Notes under the pieces: generated by a model | The model's database searches: none | Told to the model about the DNA's origin: nothing | What the model saw: the letters and a program-made list of their open reading frames with translations, nothing else | Source: Tribonema minus | Taxonomy: Eukaryota; Sar; Xanthophyceae; Tribonematales; Tribonemataceae | Length of the DNA: 64,000 bases | Assembly (NCBI GenBank): GCA_017506865.1 | Contig: JAFCMP010000223.1 | Coordinates: forward strand, 806,001 to 870,000 | Direction of reading: 5' to 3' | In this document: positions 44,990 to 54,939 of the stretch, piece by piece | Layout of the letters: the number at the start of each line of letters is the position of its first letter | Numbering within the stretch: the first letter of the stretch is position 1 | Translations under genes and position numbers: made by a program

Positions 44990-45002
44990 AAAAAATGTAT
45001 GG
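44990..45002 (+). promoter_or_regulatory. AAAAAATGTATGG promoter-like motif
   Basis: AAAAAATGTATGG, 43 bp before the ATG at 45045; third occurrence of this motif. Confidence 0.6.
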
Positions 45003-45044
45003 GAACACTCGATTCCTCGCTGCGACTCGTGCGTCGTCTCGGGC

Positions 45045-45827
45045 ATGGCAGACGCAAAGTCTCAGAAGCACCCCAGCACCATCGGCGGCGCCCTCGGGGC
45101 GCTCACTGCGTACACCTTCTGCATCGGCAGCAACCAGTGGAAGTGCCGCGGGCGCTTCCGCAACGCCATGGTCCTGGTCGCGACCGCCATGAGCGTGTTC
45201 GCCTCCTTCCTGGTGGCCCCCAAGCTGGCGGACAAGCCGGGCCTGGCCATGCTGGTGAACGGCGGCGTTTCGATCGCCCCCACCCTCATGTTCATGCTCA
45301 ACGACGTCGTCAACTGCCCCAACAGCTCCCTCGACAGCCCCTTCGACCTCCTCGACTTGGCGCCCCTGCTGGCGTACCCCCTCCTGATCTTCGGCATCAC
45401 GGGCAGCGAGGAGATCCAGCGCAAGCTGTTCGGCCTGGGGGACAAGATGACGGAAAAGTCCGTGTCGTTCGGCAGCCGCACCGTGTCGGCGGCACAGAGC
45501 GCGGGGCGGAGCGCCGCAGCGGCCGCAGCAGCGGCGTCGGCGGCGACGGCGCGACACAGCAGCCCCAACACCGCCTCGAGCGGACAGTCCCTCCGCGACT
45601 TCCTGGCGGCGTCCGCCGGGGGGCAGTCGGGGACGGCGGCGGCCATCCACAGCAAGAACGTCCGCGCGCACAACTACAACAACCTGCCCGGCAAGCCCAT
45701 GGGCGTGCCTCGCATGAACACCATCGTCATTCCGGGGGAGCACCACTCCCTCAACACGGCCACGAGCCGCCTGTCGCCAGAGCTCTACAGGCCCAGCCCC
45801 GGTGTGATCGGCAACGTCGCGCTGTAG
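45045..45827 (+). CDS. Multi-pass membrane protein, hypothetical
   Basis: 260 residues, start MADAKSQKHPSTIGG. Four or so hydrophobic segments between residues 12 and 125 (GALGALTAYTFCIG, AMVLVATAMSVFASFLVA, MLVNGGVSIAPTLMFML, LAPLLAYPLLIFGI) are followed by an Ala/Ser-rich hydrophilic tail. The layout suits an internal virion membrane protein. No named family. Confidence 0.65.
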   Translation: MADAKSQKHPSTIGGALGALTAYTFCIGSNQWKCRGRFRNAMVLVATAMSVFASFLVAPKLADKPGLAMLVNGGVSIAPTLMFMLNDVVNCPNSSLDSPFDLLDLAPLLAYPLLIFGITGSEEIQRKLFGLGDKMTEKSVSFGSRTVSAAQSAGRSAAAAAAAASAATARHSSPNTASSGQSLRDFLAASAGGQSGTAAAIHSKNVRAHNYNNLPGKPMGVPRMNTIVIPGEHHSLNTATSRLSPELYRPSPGVIGNVAL

Positions 45828-45963
45828 GCGCGCAGACGAGCGTGCGAACGAGGACAAGCACCGCAACTGATCGCGCGCGGGAGCGTTTGTGAATGATACA
45901 TTTGACGGCAGATCACGGTTTTGTCGCCTCGCGTCCGCTTTCGAGTCTTTCGCTTGCGTCGCC

Positions 45964-46533
45964 TCACTTGCCCGCGACGCCGCCGCACTTGACGCATTCA
46001 GTGAAGGCCATGGTCGCCGCGTCGCAGATGTCGTCCAGCTTGGCGTTGGAGGCCAGGGCCTGAAGCAGCACCTCGCACTCCCACTTGCGGGCCAGCGCCT
46101 GCGCCAGGTCGATGCCGAACTGCTTGATGCTCTTCCTGCCCTTGGTCCTCGAGAAGTCCAGGTGCGCCAGCGAGGGATCCGCGGCGGCCACGGCCGCCAG
46201 CACCTTGAACTTCTCGCGGGGGCTGACGAACCTCACGGGCACTCCGGCCTTGACGTAGAGCGCGTAGAGGGCGGAGGCGATGGCAAAGTTCTTGACGGCC
46301 AGGCGAGCGCACTGCTGCTCGATGACAACCTGAGTCAAGTTCGCAGGGCGGAACGCGTCCTGCCTCGCTTCCATCAGCGCGACCAGGAGGTCCAGCACCT
46401 TGTTGATGGGCTCCTTCTGTCCGCGGCCGATGGCGAACTTCTCGCACGCCCGCACGACGGGCACACCCCCGACGTCCTCCGTCACGCACACCGCAAGGTT
46501 CAGAATGCCGACGTCGATGGCCACGCACAGCAT
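45964..46533 (-). CDS. A22-like Holliday junction resolvase
   Basis: 189 residues, RNase H/RuvC fold as in vaccinia A22R: first acidic residue in MLCVAIDVGILNLAVC (Asp 7), second in VVIEQQ (Glu 72), KSIKQFGI helix and last acidic cluster KLDDICDA (Asp 167/168/171). It cuts branched DNA to make monomer genomes before packaging. Length matches the family. Confidence 0.88.
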   Translation of the reverse strand: MLCVAIDVGILNLAVCVTEDVGGVPVVRACEKFAIGRGQKEPINKVLDLLVALMEARQDAFRPANLTQVVIEQQCARLAVKNFAIASALYALYVKAGVPVRFVSPREKFKVLAAVAAADPSLAHLDFSRTKGRKSIKQFGIDLAQALARKWECEVLLQALASNAKLDDICDAATMAFTECVKCGGVAGK

Positions 46534-46619
46534 GGCTCCCTGTCCGCCGCAGTCTTGTGAGGCGGGTGCGAGAAAACACGAGCCGCCCCCTCACCGCATT
46601 CTGCGCGCATTCCGAGCGC

Positions 46620-46692
46620 CCACACGCCACCGCACTCGCACTCCGACGCCTCACACTCCGACGCCTCACTCTCCGACGCCTCCTTCGACGCC
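46620..46692. repeat. CTCCGACGCCTCA simple repeat
   Basis: About five imperfect copies of a CACTCCGACGCCT unit stand directly before the AAA+ gene start. Confidence 0.7.
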
Positions 46693-46693
46693 A

Positions 46694-47836
46694 ATGAGTT
46701 CCGTGCAGAGAGTCAACTGGGGAGGGGCGTACACCCTCGTCCCCCTCGAACGCGAGCGCCCGAGCCCGGGCTCTGCGGACGCCGGCAAGTCGGGCGGTGC
46801 GGAGCAGGCCCTCATCGGCAATGCGGAGGCGATGGCGCAGGTGAGGCGGTGGTTCGAGGGCGTCGCACGCGACGGACGCCGGGCCGCCGCCCGTCCCCTC
46901 CTCATCGTCGCCGACGGGCCCGGTCTGGGCAAGACGACCTGCGTCAGGCGCATCGCAGGGGAGTGCGGCGTGCGCCTGGTGGAGGCCGCGAAAGAGGGGC
47001 TGCGAGGCGCCCACGTCGTGGACGCGGCGGTGCGCCAGGCGCAGGAGGAGGGGGCGGTGGCCTGGTTCGACGACGTGCACTCGGAGGAGGGCGAGCAGCC
47101 CGCCATGCTGCGCCTCAGAGACGCGGCGGCAGAGGCGGCTGTGGCCATGGTCCTGTGCTCGAACGCGCCCTGCCCTGCCTTCATCGAGTCCGCGGTCGCC
47201 GCGGCGGGCGGCACCGCCGTAGCGCTGGGACCTGTAGGGGAGATGGACATCGCCATGCTGCTCGGGAAGCGGTCCCGCGCGCTCGGAGGAGGAGGCATGC
47301 CGTTCTTCGACTGCCTGAGGCTGGCGAAGCGGTCGAGGGGGGACGTGCGAGCGGCGCTCGTGGACATGCAGTTCTGGGCCCCCAGGGCAGTCTCCGCGCG
47401 GGAGCAGAGCGGCAGCGGCGGGAAGGGAGGGCGCAAGAGACGTCGCGAGGCCCCGGCAGTCCTGCCTGAGGGCGTGCTGACCGCGCGCGACGGGAGAGAC
47501 GTCGAGGGACCGGAAGTGAGCGCCGCGAGCGCCGGCCGAACGCTGCTGCAGGCGTGGCGACGCTGGCCGGCGGCAGTCGGCGGCCGCAGCTGCGCGGACA
47601 TGGCTGCCATCGCCGACGACGTCGCGACGGCGGACGTGCTGCTGACCGCGAGCCGCGAGGGCGACGACGCGTGCGAGATGGCAGCGATGCTGTGCGCCCG
47701 GGCCGCCAGGGGGTGCGAGGGCACGGCGGAGTGGCGCGCCCGAAAGCGCCGCGGGGCCCTGAGAGACGCCAGCGCGGAGTTCAGGGGGACGCGCAAGCCG
47801 CGGCTGGACGCCCTTCGCCCTGAAGACGAGGAATGA
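46694..47836 (+). CDS. AAA+ ATPase, clamp-loader-like
   Basis: 380 residues. Walker A ADGPGLGKTTC (about residues 74-84), Walker B VAWFDDVHSEE (about 122-131), a sensor-like MVLCSNAPCP and sensor 2 region RGDVRAALVDMQFW. The order resembles replication factor C large-subunit-like proteins of NCLDVs. Later residues are a basic stretch (GGRKRRRE) and a helical C-terminal domain. It probably loads a sliding clamp or remodels a replication complex. It is divergent from the resolvase. Confidence 0.7.
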   Translation: MSSVQRVNWGGAYTLVPLERERPSPGSADAGKSGGAEQALIGNAEAMAQVRRWFEGVARDGRRAAARPLLIVADGPGLGKTTCVRRIAGECGVRLVEAAKEGLRGAHVVDAAVRQAQEEGAVAWFDDVHSEEGEQPAMLRLRDAAAEAAVAMVLCSNAPCPAFIESAVAAAGGTAVALGPVGEMDIAMLLGKRSRALGGGGMPFFDCLRLAKRSRGDVRAALVDMQFWAPRAVSAREQSGSGGKGGRKRRREAPAVLPEGVLTARDGRDVEGPEVSAASAGRTLLQAWRRWPAAVGGRSCADMAAIADDVATADVLLTASREGDDACEMAAMLCARAARGCEGTAEWRARKRRGALRDASAEFRGTRKPRLDALRPEDEE

Positions 47837-47909
47837 CGGACGATAAATTGTTGACCGAGGTCACATAGACGGCGCCGCGCCCGCTCTCGAGAGGGGCGAA
47901 GGGAAGCCG

Positions 47910-48776
47910 ATGGCGTTCAACCTCACCAAGTTCGACATGAGCGAGGTGTCGAGATCCCCCGCGTGCGTCGCCATCTGCGGGAAGCGAGGCAGCGGCAAGT
48001 CCGTGCTCATCAAGGACATCCTCTACCACCTGCACGTGGCGAGGGTGCCCCGCTGCGTGTGCTTCTCCGCCACCGAGGACGCCAACCAGTTCTTCTCGGG
48101 CTTCGTCCCCGACGTCTTCGTGCACGCCCTGAACCACGACACCCTCAGCAACATGTGGCAGGCCCAGAAGGAGCTGGCCATGCAGAAGGCGGTGGGGCAG
48201 CTGCCGCCGGGCACGGACACCCGCCTGGCCATCATCCTGGACGACTGCGCCTTCGACAAGACGGTCATGAAGAGCGCCGTGCTGAAGGAGATCTTCATGA
48301 ACGGCAGGCACCACGGCGTCTTCTTCATCGTCACCCTGCAGTACCTGATCGACCTCAACGTCTCCATGCGCAGCAACGTGGACGTCTTCTTCTTCCTCAA
48401 GGAGCTCAACCTGAAGAACCAGGAGCGAATCTACCACGAGTCCTGCGGCTTCCTGCCCTGCTTCGGCGCCTTCCAGGACCTCTTCATGGCCTCCACCTCC
48501 AACTACGAGGCGTTCGTCGTCAACGGCAGGTGCAAGAGCTCCGACGCGCAGCAGATCATCCACTACTACAAGGCGGACCCAACGCTGAACTTCCGCTTCG
48601 GTCCCGCCAGCATCTGGCGCTTCCACAGCACCGTCTACGAGAGCGCCACGGATCGGTACGTGAGGATGCAGAGGGAGCAGCAGGAGCCGAGAGCCGTGGT
48701 GGACTCGAGGCCGTCCAACAAGGGGCGCAGGGGGGCGCGGGGAGGCAGCACGATCGTCGTTCGCAGACACGAGTGA
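47910..48776 (+). CDS. A32-type genome packaging ATPase
   Basis: 288 residues, a FtsK-HerA family ATPase. Walker A ICGKRGSGKS (about 22-31), Walker B LAIILDDCAFD (about 106-116), then HHGVFFIVTLQYLIDL (sensor region) and a C-terminal domain. These match the NCLDV packaging ATPase that pumps DNA into the capsid. An A/T-rich stretch ATAAATTGTTG lies about 60 bp upstream. It is a hallmark gene and the length is typical. Confidence 0.95.
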   Translation: MAFNLTKFDMSEVSRSPACVAICGKRGSGKSVLIKDILYHLHVARVPRCVCFSATEDANQFFSGFVPDVFVHALNHDTLSNMWQAQKELAMQKAVGQLPPGTDTRLAIILDDCAFDKTVMKSAVLKEIFMNGRHHGVFFIVTLQYLIDLNVSMRSNVDVFFFLKELNLKNQERIYHESCGFLPCFGAFQDLFMASTSNYEAFVVNGRCKSSDAQQIIHYYKADPTLNFRFGPASIWRFHSTVYESATDRYVRMQREQQEPRAVVDSRPSNKGRRGARGGSTIVVRRHE

Positions 48777-48789
48777 GAGGGTGTCCGGG

Positions 48790-48798
48790 ATATTTTCA
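48790..48798 (+). promoter_or_regulatory. A/T-rich promoter-like element
   Basis: ATATTTTCA, about 32 bp upstream of the ATG at 48830. Confidence 0.5.
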
Positions 48799-48829
48799 AA
48801 CGGTACCTGGCAACGGACGCGGGGTCACC

Positions 48830-49237
48830 ATGAGCTGCCTCTTCGACTCCATCGGCGCTCTGCTAGGACTCGACGGCCGCGAGGTTCGACGCAGAGTGGT
48901 CGAGAGACTGATGTCCGAGGCATCGAGGGACGTCGGCGTGCAGGTGCCGATGGCAGACTACCCCGACGGCGCCTCCACGGTGCAGGCCATCGTCGAGGCG
49001 GCCGAGGGCGTGCCGCTGAGAGAGTACGCGGAGCGCATGTGCAGGACATCGGAGTGGGGAGGCGGCCCCGAGATCGAGTGCGCGTGCAGGGAGTTCGGGG
49101 TGCGCATTCGAGTGCAACCGCAGGCGACACGAGGTGCGGCGGCAGCGGCGACGATCACGTGCGGAGAGAGCGGGCGCGTTCTCGACCTCGGGTACAATGG
49201 CTCTCATTACGTCGCGTTGGGTCCGCAACGCGTCTGA
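48830..49237 (+). CDS. OTU-like cysteine protease
   Basis: 135 residues. The start MSCLFDSIGALLG puts the likely catalytic Cys at residue 3, followed by the OTU helix; SEWGGGPEIECACREFGVRIRV (about 74-94) is the OTU WGG core and LDLGYNGSHYVAL (about 118-130) carries the likely catalytic His 126. OTU proteases remove ubiquitin and often blunt host defence. It is shorter than most at the N-terminus. It sits between the packaging ATPase and the YqaJ-like nuclease. Confidence 0.72.
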   Translation: MSCLFDSIGALLGLDGREVRRRVVERLMSEASRDVGVQVPMADYPDGASTVQAIVEAAEGVPLREYAERMCRTSEWGGGPEIECACREFGVRIRVQPQATRGAAAAATITCGESGRVLDLGYNGSHYVALGPQRV

Positions 49238-49240
49238 ATG

Positions 49241-50275
49241 CTACACGGCGCTATCGACATCGGGCTCGGCTCCGTGCGATGACTTCCTGCGCTTGTCGCC
49301 CTGCTCCTCGCTCGCCTCGTCGGCGTTCGCCTCGTCGGCGTTCGCCTCGGCGGCGTTCGCCTCGGCGTCGTCCCTGCCGTGCTTGCTTCGAGACACGATC
49401 GACCTCGCCGCCTGTCTCTGGCGAAACAGAGCCTCCACCACAACGTCGGAGTTCTGCGTCTCGATCCGCTGAAACGTGTGCTGCAAGGGGTGCAGGACCA
49501 CCAGGAACGTGCCGTTGACCTTCATCCCGTAGCGCGTCTGCAGGATGCGCTTGTAGATGCCCAGCTGCAGACTGTAGTGGATGAAGTTGCAGTTGGGAAG
49601 CTTGCACGTGTAGGGGTGGCTGCCGTTCTCCCAGTAGTTGCTCCTCTTGATCGCCTTGCTGCGCTTCCAGTCGTAGATCAGGAAGGCACCGGGCTCCTCG
49701 GGGTCGCAGTACACCATGTCCACGCTCCCGCAGATGCCCACGGTCTCGTCGAAGATGGTCATCTCCGTGCGCCACGGGACCAGGTCGGAGAACTCCTGGC
49801 GGAAGTCGTTGAACATCCTCATCTCCTTGCAGTCGGGAGTCAGCGGCGGCAGGCCGTTGTAGAGGCGCTCGATGTCCGCGTGCATCGCCGTGCCGTCGGC
49901 AGCCGCCGAGGAGCCGTTCTCGGCCCACTGCTGCTTGATCTCCTCCGCCGACATGCCGTGGTACTTGGACTTGGCCCAGTTGCGACCGGCCATCATCTTG
50001 CGGATGATCTGGTCGGCGTCGAACTGGGGGAAGAGGCCGTGGATGAAGGTGGTGGTGGAGATCCAGCCGTCGCGGCCGCCGTCGACTTCGTACACGTGGC
50101 CCTCCTCCATGAAGGTGATCCTCGAGTCCCGGGGGTGAGCGTTGAGCTCCGCAAGGGGGACGGGAGGGGCGCGTTCCGAGGCGGGGCGGCCGTCGGTGCC
50201 GCTGGCAACGCGATCACTCTCAGGCATGTCCGGCGCCTCCTCCTTCTCCGTGTCCGGCCCGTATGTGGAGGCCAT
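49241..50275 (-). CDS. YqaJ-like PD-(D/E)XK nuclease
   Basis: 344 residues (starts at 50296 or 50227 are also possible). The core is DGTAMHADIERLYNG, VGICGSVDMVYCD and GAFLIYDWKRSK with Asp and the D-x-K active-site pair, then YSLQLGIYKRIL. This is the viral exonuclease-like family found in several NCLDV groups and related to phage lambda-type exonucleases. It likely acts with the ssDNA-binding protein in recombination. The C-terminal tail has three EANAD(E)-type short repeats and is acidic. Confidence 0.85.
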   Translation of the reverse strand: MASTYGPDTEKEEAPDMPESDRVASGTDGRPASERAPPVPLAELNAHPRDSRITFMEEGHVYEVDGGRDGWISTTTFIHGLFPQFDADQIIRKMMAGRNWAKSKYHGMSAEEIKQQWAENGSSAAADGTAMHADIERLYNGLPPLTPDCKEMRMFNDFRQEFSDLVPWRTEMTIFDETVGICGSVDMVYCDPEEPGAFLIYDWKRSKAIKRSNYWENGSHPYTCKLPNCNFIHYSLQLGIYKRILQTRYGMKVNGTFLVVLHPLQHTFQRIETQNSDVVVEALFRQRQAARSIVSRSKHGRDDAEANAAEANADEANADEASEEQGDKRRKSSHGAEPDVDSAV

Positions 50276-50294
50276 CCTGCAACAGGCGAGGGCC

Positions 50295-50705
50295 ATGGAG
50301 ATGGAGTGCGAAACGGAGCTACTTCAGTCCGCACTTTTTATCAGACACGTCGGCGACGAGAGAATTCGCCGACTGACGCTTCGAACGGCGAAGACGCTGT
50401 TGTGGGCGGTGCAGTGCTGCATATCGGCGGAGACGCATCGCCGGGCTGTGCCGGGCGAGGTTGCAACTCACGTGTTTCGCAGCCCGGAGGCAAACAGCGT
50501 CTTGGAAGCGCTGCGCGGACTTCGCTTCAGAGGGCTCTCGCTGGAAGAATTTGCGGCGAGCGACGGCGCCGGCTGGACCGGCAGGATCATGCTCTGTCGC
50601 GGCGAGCCGGACGTGTACGACGAGCGGAGGGTGGGAGTCGTGCAGCACTTCCTCGGGCCAGCGGCGGTGCTGTCGGAGCAGTTGTGTTACTGGGTCTTCG
50701 ACTAG
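50295..50705 (+). CDS. Hypothetical protein
   Basis: 136 residues, start MEMECETELLQSALF. Mixed alpha/beta, with IRRLTLRTAKTLLWAVQCC and GRIMLCRGEPDVYDERRVGVVQHFLG. No family recognised. It is divergent from the YqaJ-like gene with nearly abutting starts. Confidence 0.55.
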   Translation: MEMECETELLQSALFIRHVGDERIRRLTLRTAKTLLWAVQCCISAETHRRAVPGEVATHVFRSPEANSVLEALRGLRFRGLSLEEFAASDGAGWTGRIMLCRGEPDVYDERRVGVVQHFLGPAAVLSEQLCYWVFD

Positions 50706-50881
50706 GTGCCATCAATCGGACTTTCATCTGGGGCGACGGAAGGCGGCGGACCGCCGACCCGGTCCCGTACCGGTCCCGGTACCGGTGCGCCTTCTGTGGG
50801 GGGCGGTTGGGCCACATCTGCGCAAGTCAAGGAGCCACAGACCACTCATTCTTATCCCCGCAACGGGGAACGGCGGCGACG

Positions 50882-52928
50882 ATGCAGCGAATGGTGCGGT
50901 GTCGCAGCGAGCCGGCGGGGGTGGGCAGGGCGAGGGCGCAGGCGCAGCGCGGTGGCGACCGCCCCTTCGTCGACATCTTCCTCGGAAAGCACTACGAAGA
51001 CGTCGCCTGCAAGAAGTCCAAGGCTGCGACGCACCTCAAGCTGACGGGCGGAAAGTACTGCATCCCCGCCGATAAGGAGACTCGCTTCCTGCTCGAGTAC
51101 GCCAAGGACATCGAAGGCGGCTCGGCGAGGCACTGCTTCACGGAGGTCATGACGCCGACGTTTCCCTTCTTCGTGGACCTCGACGTCTTCTTGCCAGAGA
51201 TGAGTCCGTCCGAGGTGGACGGACTGGAGCTGGCGCTGGAGTGGTCGAGAGCCGCCATCGGCGGGATCGCGCCGTGCGTCGACGACGCGGCGCCGAGGGA
51301 GGCGTCCCTTCCCCTCGACCCGCTCTTCGCCGCTTCCTGCGACGTCGTCCGCACCGCCCTCGCCGCTCGGGACCGAATGCTCGTATCCACCTCCTTGGTT
51401 CTGCTGGCCCCTCCCCGCGGCATCGTCAAGGGCGGCGTCAGCGGGACCAAGGTCGGCGTCCACGTGCTGTGGCCGGGGCTCCTCTGCGCCAAGCCGGCGG
51501 CCCAGCGCTTGCGGGAGATCGTCGTGACGGCGCTCCACGAGCACTGCAAGGGGATCAACTGGGACGAGGCCGTGGACCTCGCGGTCTACCGCGAGATGAG
51601 CTCCCTGCGCATGATCGGCTCGTACAAGCCCAGGGAGTGCTCGGAGTGCACGGAGGAGCACCGCCAGGCGACGCGCCGGCAGGAGAAGGCGGCGCGGCAG
51701 ACGGCGGCGCAGCTGTTCTCTCTGGACCCCGCCACAGCAACTTCCAATCAGGTGGCGATGTACGCCGCGGCCTCCCTTCAGCCTCAGAGCGCAGGGCGCG
51801 TGAGGGCCACCATGCTGACGGAGCACGCGGCGGCGAAGGTGCGCGAGTACTGCAGGCTGCGTCACGCCACCATGCGATGCCCGGAGTGCGCCGGCCGCGG
51901 CAAGATCGCCGACGAGAGCGTCGGCGTCTACGCGCCGGTTGCGGTCCTGCTGTCGGACGGCGATCGAGACGGCGACCTCGAAGGACTGCTCGGCCGAGAC
52001 GTCGGCGTCGCCGTTCACGTGTGCAGCGTCCGCCGCTCCCACGGCGAGAGCCCCGTGCAGATCGCTTGGCCGAGGCACGCCCCGGCCGCGCAGCCCGTCA
52101 CCTTCGCCGAAGTGCCAGAGGCCGCCAACGAGGACGAGGATTTCATTCCGCCGCTCCCGCCGCCGATCCAGACCGGCTCGGTCATCCCGGAGGAGCGGCG
52201 GCTGGTCAAGGTGCCGATCGACGATCGCGAGATCATGGACGCCGCCGAGGCCTTCCTCAGGAGCGGCGCCGTCGGACAGCAGTACCAAGGTCCTCGTCCA
52301 CTCCCTCTATCAGCTCGTCTCGCCGGCCCGAGCGACTCCGCCGGAGGCCGCCGAGAGCGACGGCTCTCCCTTCTACACTGTGATCGCCACCGTCAGGGGC
52401 TACGGCGCGCACTACTGCCAGGCGTTCCGCGGGGACCACAGCGTCAACTTCGTCTACTTCGAGTTTCGGCCGGACCGGACGGTGGTGCAGAAGTGTCGGT
52501 CGTCGAAGCGGCAGGGGTGCCAGAGGGCGTGCTGCCCGGCGGTGGAGGTGGACGCCTTCCTGTACACCTCCCTCTTCCCCTGCTCGTCGCTCTCTCTGCA
52601 GGTGCTGGACGAGGAGGTGCAGGGGTGGACGTCGGGGCGCCTGCCGAACAGCTACCTGACGAAGTTCAAGATCGGCAAGAAGGTGTTCACGTACTGCACG
52701 AGGGACGACGGCGGCGCCAAGTTCAGGTCGTTTGTCTCTCTGGGCCGCAGGGCGTTCGCCAGGGAGGCCAGGCTGCGCCGGGAGTCGGGCGATGCGAGCG
52801 CAACGCTGTTGGGCAAACGGGACGCCGATCAGCCGGGCGAGTATCGCAGGCCCTCGTCCGCTGGCCCCGACGTCGATGACGGAGAGGAGGAGTGGGAGCT
52901 GAACATGGACAGCCTTGTGCAGGTGTGA
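50882..52928 (+). CDS. UL52/AEP-type primase locus, interrupted
   Basis: The locus resembles the herpesvirus UL52-like archaeo-eukaryotic primases found in some NCLDVs. The N-terminal half carries PFFVDLDVFLP with the metal-binding D-x-D, a second block YREMSSLRMIGSYKP, and a Cys pair CPECAGRG. The last part has a Cys cluster with CCPAVEVDAF, typical of the family's C-terminal zinc region. The coding sequence is not continuous in a single frame; about one interruption is present, which may be an intron, a sequence error or a real break. The primase would make RNA primers for the D5-like helicase. Confidence 0.65.
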
Positions 52929-52959
52929 ATGCAGGTGTGAATGGCAACCTTGAGCTCTG

Positions 52960-52970
52960 TTTTTCTATAC
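52960..52970 (+). promoter_or_regulatory. T-rich promoter-like element
   Basis: TTTTTCTATAC, about 40 bp upstream of the ATG at 53011. Confidence 0.45.
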
Positions 52971-53010
52971 TCTTCCTGTGCTGCTCGCGCGCTGTTGCTG
53001 TGCTGCTCGC

Positions 53011-53550
53011 ATGTCTGCACGAGGCATCTCGTCGGCCCCGCCGAGGCAGCAGCACCCGCATGCGACGTCCCGAAATCACCAGCCGACCGCGCCGAGCTCT
53101 GGCATAGTCGCAGGCCCGAGGGAGGGCGAGTCCCGCCGAGCGAAGCAGTCGGTCGCGTCTTCAGGTGCCCGTGTCGACACGTTCGCCGCTACCGTCGAAA
53201 GGTACGTCGCCCTCGACGACGAGCTGCAGGATCTCCAGGTCAAGTCCCGAGAGATGAAGGCCGAGCAGGGAAAGCTGGGCGCCTCGATACTCGAGGCAAT
53301 GCTAGAGAAAGGCTACGACAAGTGCCAGACGGCCACGGTCAACCTGAGCGTGAGTGTCTCGGCGGCCCAAAAGAGCCTGACTATGGCGTTGGTACGTGAA
53401 GCCATCGCCGAGGCGCTTCCAGGCCGCGCCGAACTGCAGCTGAGCGTCATGTCCGCTATTCAAGCGGCGAGGTCAAATGACGCGGGGAAACGAACGCGGC
53501 TCAAGCGAGTGAAGCGACGAGGCGCTGCAACGAATGCCAGTGGGACGTGA
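53011..53550 (+). CDS. DUF5760-like coiled-coil protein
   Basis: 179 residues. After a disordered basic start, residues about 55-95 give VERYVALDDELQDLQVKSREMKAEQGKLGASILEAM, a coiled coil in the arrangement of small NCLDV DUF5760-like proteins, with a basic tail. It is the last gene inside the right repeat block. Function unknown. Confidence 0.52.
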   Translation: MSARGISSAPPRQQHPHATSRNHQPTAPSSGIVAGPREGESRRAKQSVASSGARVDTFAATVERYVALDDELQDLQVKSREMKAEQGKLGASILEAMLEKGYDKCQTATVNLSVSVSAAQKSLTMALVREAIAEALPGRAELQLSVMSAIQAARSNDAGKRTRLKRVKRRGAATNASGT

Positions 53551-54600
53551 TTTGAGCGAATCGCCGAACAACAGCGCCGGAGAGGACGCGCGGCACGCTC
53601 GGAGTGTGCCGCGCGTCCCACTTTTGCGGCAGAGTACTCACAAACTTGTGGCCTGACCCTGGAACCGAGCAAGCATCCGTCCGTCCGGCCAGATGGACCT
53701 GCAGCACGGGCGACCGCATTGCTTCCGCGGCGTCTGCAGCACAGCTCAGCTGAGGGCGGCGCTCGCCACTCCGTGCAGACACCAAACTGTAGCTTTGTTG
53801 AAGACACACAGCGGCGTCGGGGAGGCGAGCTCTCGGCTGCATTGTATAGCGCCAAGGGGAATACGCCGGCAATGCTCCGTGGAACGCAGTCGGCTCAGTC
53901 GGCGTCGCCAAAGTCGCCGGGATTCCGTTCTGGCTGCTTCGCAGGTGCGGCCGGCGACGCGCCAGCAAACAAAGATCTCCGTAGGCAGCAAACCTGCCTG
54001 TGTTTTGTCAAATGTACACTCTCAGTCGCCGGCGAAGCAATGGTAACGGGTATGCCGATTTAGGATTTGTGTGATCTCAACGCCCTCGAGAACGCCTCGT
54101 TCGCCAGCCTCAAATCGCCAGATGTTTTCGCCGAATGGGACGCGCGGCACGCCCGCAGTGTGCCGCGCGTCCCTCTTTTCAGGTATGGCACTCAGAAACT
54201 TGCGGTCAGACTCTGGGCATGAGCATCCGTCCGTCCGGCCAGGTGGACGCGCGGCACGCCCGCGGTGTGCCGCGCGTCCCACTTTTGAGGCAGAGTACTC
54301 ACAAACTTGTGGCCTGACCCTGGCACCGAGCAAGCATCCGTCCGTCCGGCCACGCAGTCTTGAGCAGCATTCGAGGGTACCTCCTCCGCGCGCCAGAGCT
54401 CAGCTTGATATGGCGTTCGCCGATCGTTGCGGACAAGAACCTCATGCGATGCCTCAGTCCGGCCAGGTAGAACCCTGTTGCATGCGAGGGCAATCTTTGC
54501 CCCAGGGCTCAGCTTGATGCAGCGCTCGCCGATCGCTGCGGACAAGAATTTCACGCAATAAATCTGAAGTACGGCGACGTCAGCGAGGCGAGCGCTCGGC

Positions 54601-54670
54601 TTGACTCGGCTTGAATCGGCTTGAATCGGCTTGAATCAGCTTGACTCGGCTTGACTCGGCTTGACTCGGC
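54601..54670. repeat. 10-bp tandem repeat TTGACTCGGC
   Basis: Seven copies of TTGACTCGGC (some with TTGAATCGGC or TTGAATCAGC). Confidence 0.9.
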
Positions 54671-54939
54671 ACGTGCGAACGAAAGGAGCCGGCGAAGCAA
54701 TAGTCTTGAGTCTCGAAAGGCAGAGTGCCCTGACTTGATCTTTCATGTGTGTGATCTGAACGCCCTCGAGCATGCTTCGTTTGCTGGCCTCAAATCGCCG
54801 TACGCCTTCGCCGAAGGGGACGCGCGGCACGCCCGCAGTGTGCCGCGCGTCCCACTTTTGATGTATCGCACTCAAGATCTTGTGGCCAGACTCTGACCAT
54901 GAGCATCCGTCCGTCCGGCCAGGTGGGCTCGCCACTCAA

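Noticed and set aside
43068-45827. A 919-codon plus-strand frame spanning two genes
   Set aside because: Its first two-thirds are an out-of-frame shadow of the BTB-like gene; only the last 260 codons (from 45045) are real.
49379-52879. A 1166-codon plus-strand frame
   Set aside because: Its first 500 codons are antisense to the YqaJ-like nuclease; the real primase locus starts at 50882.
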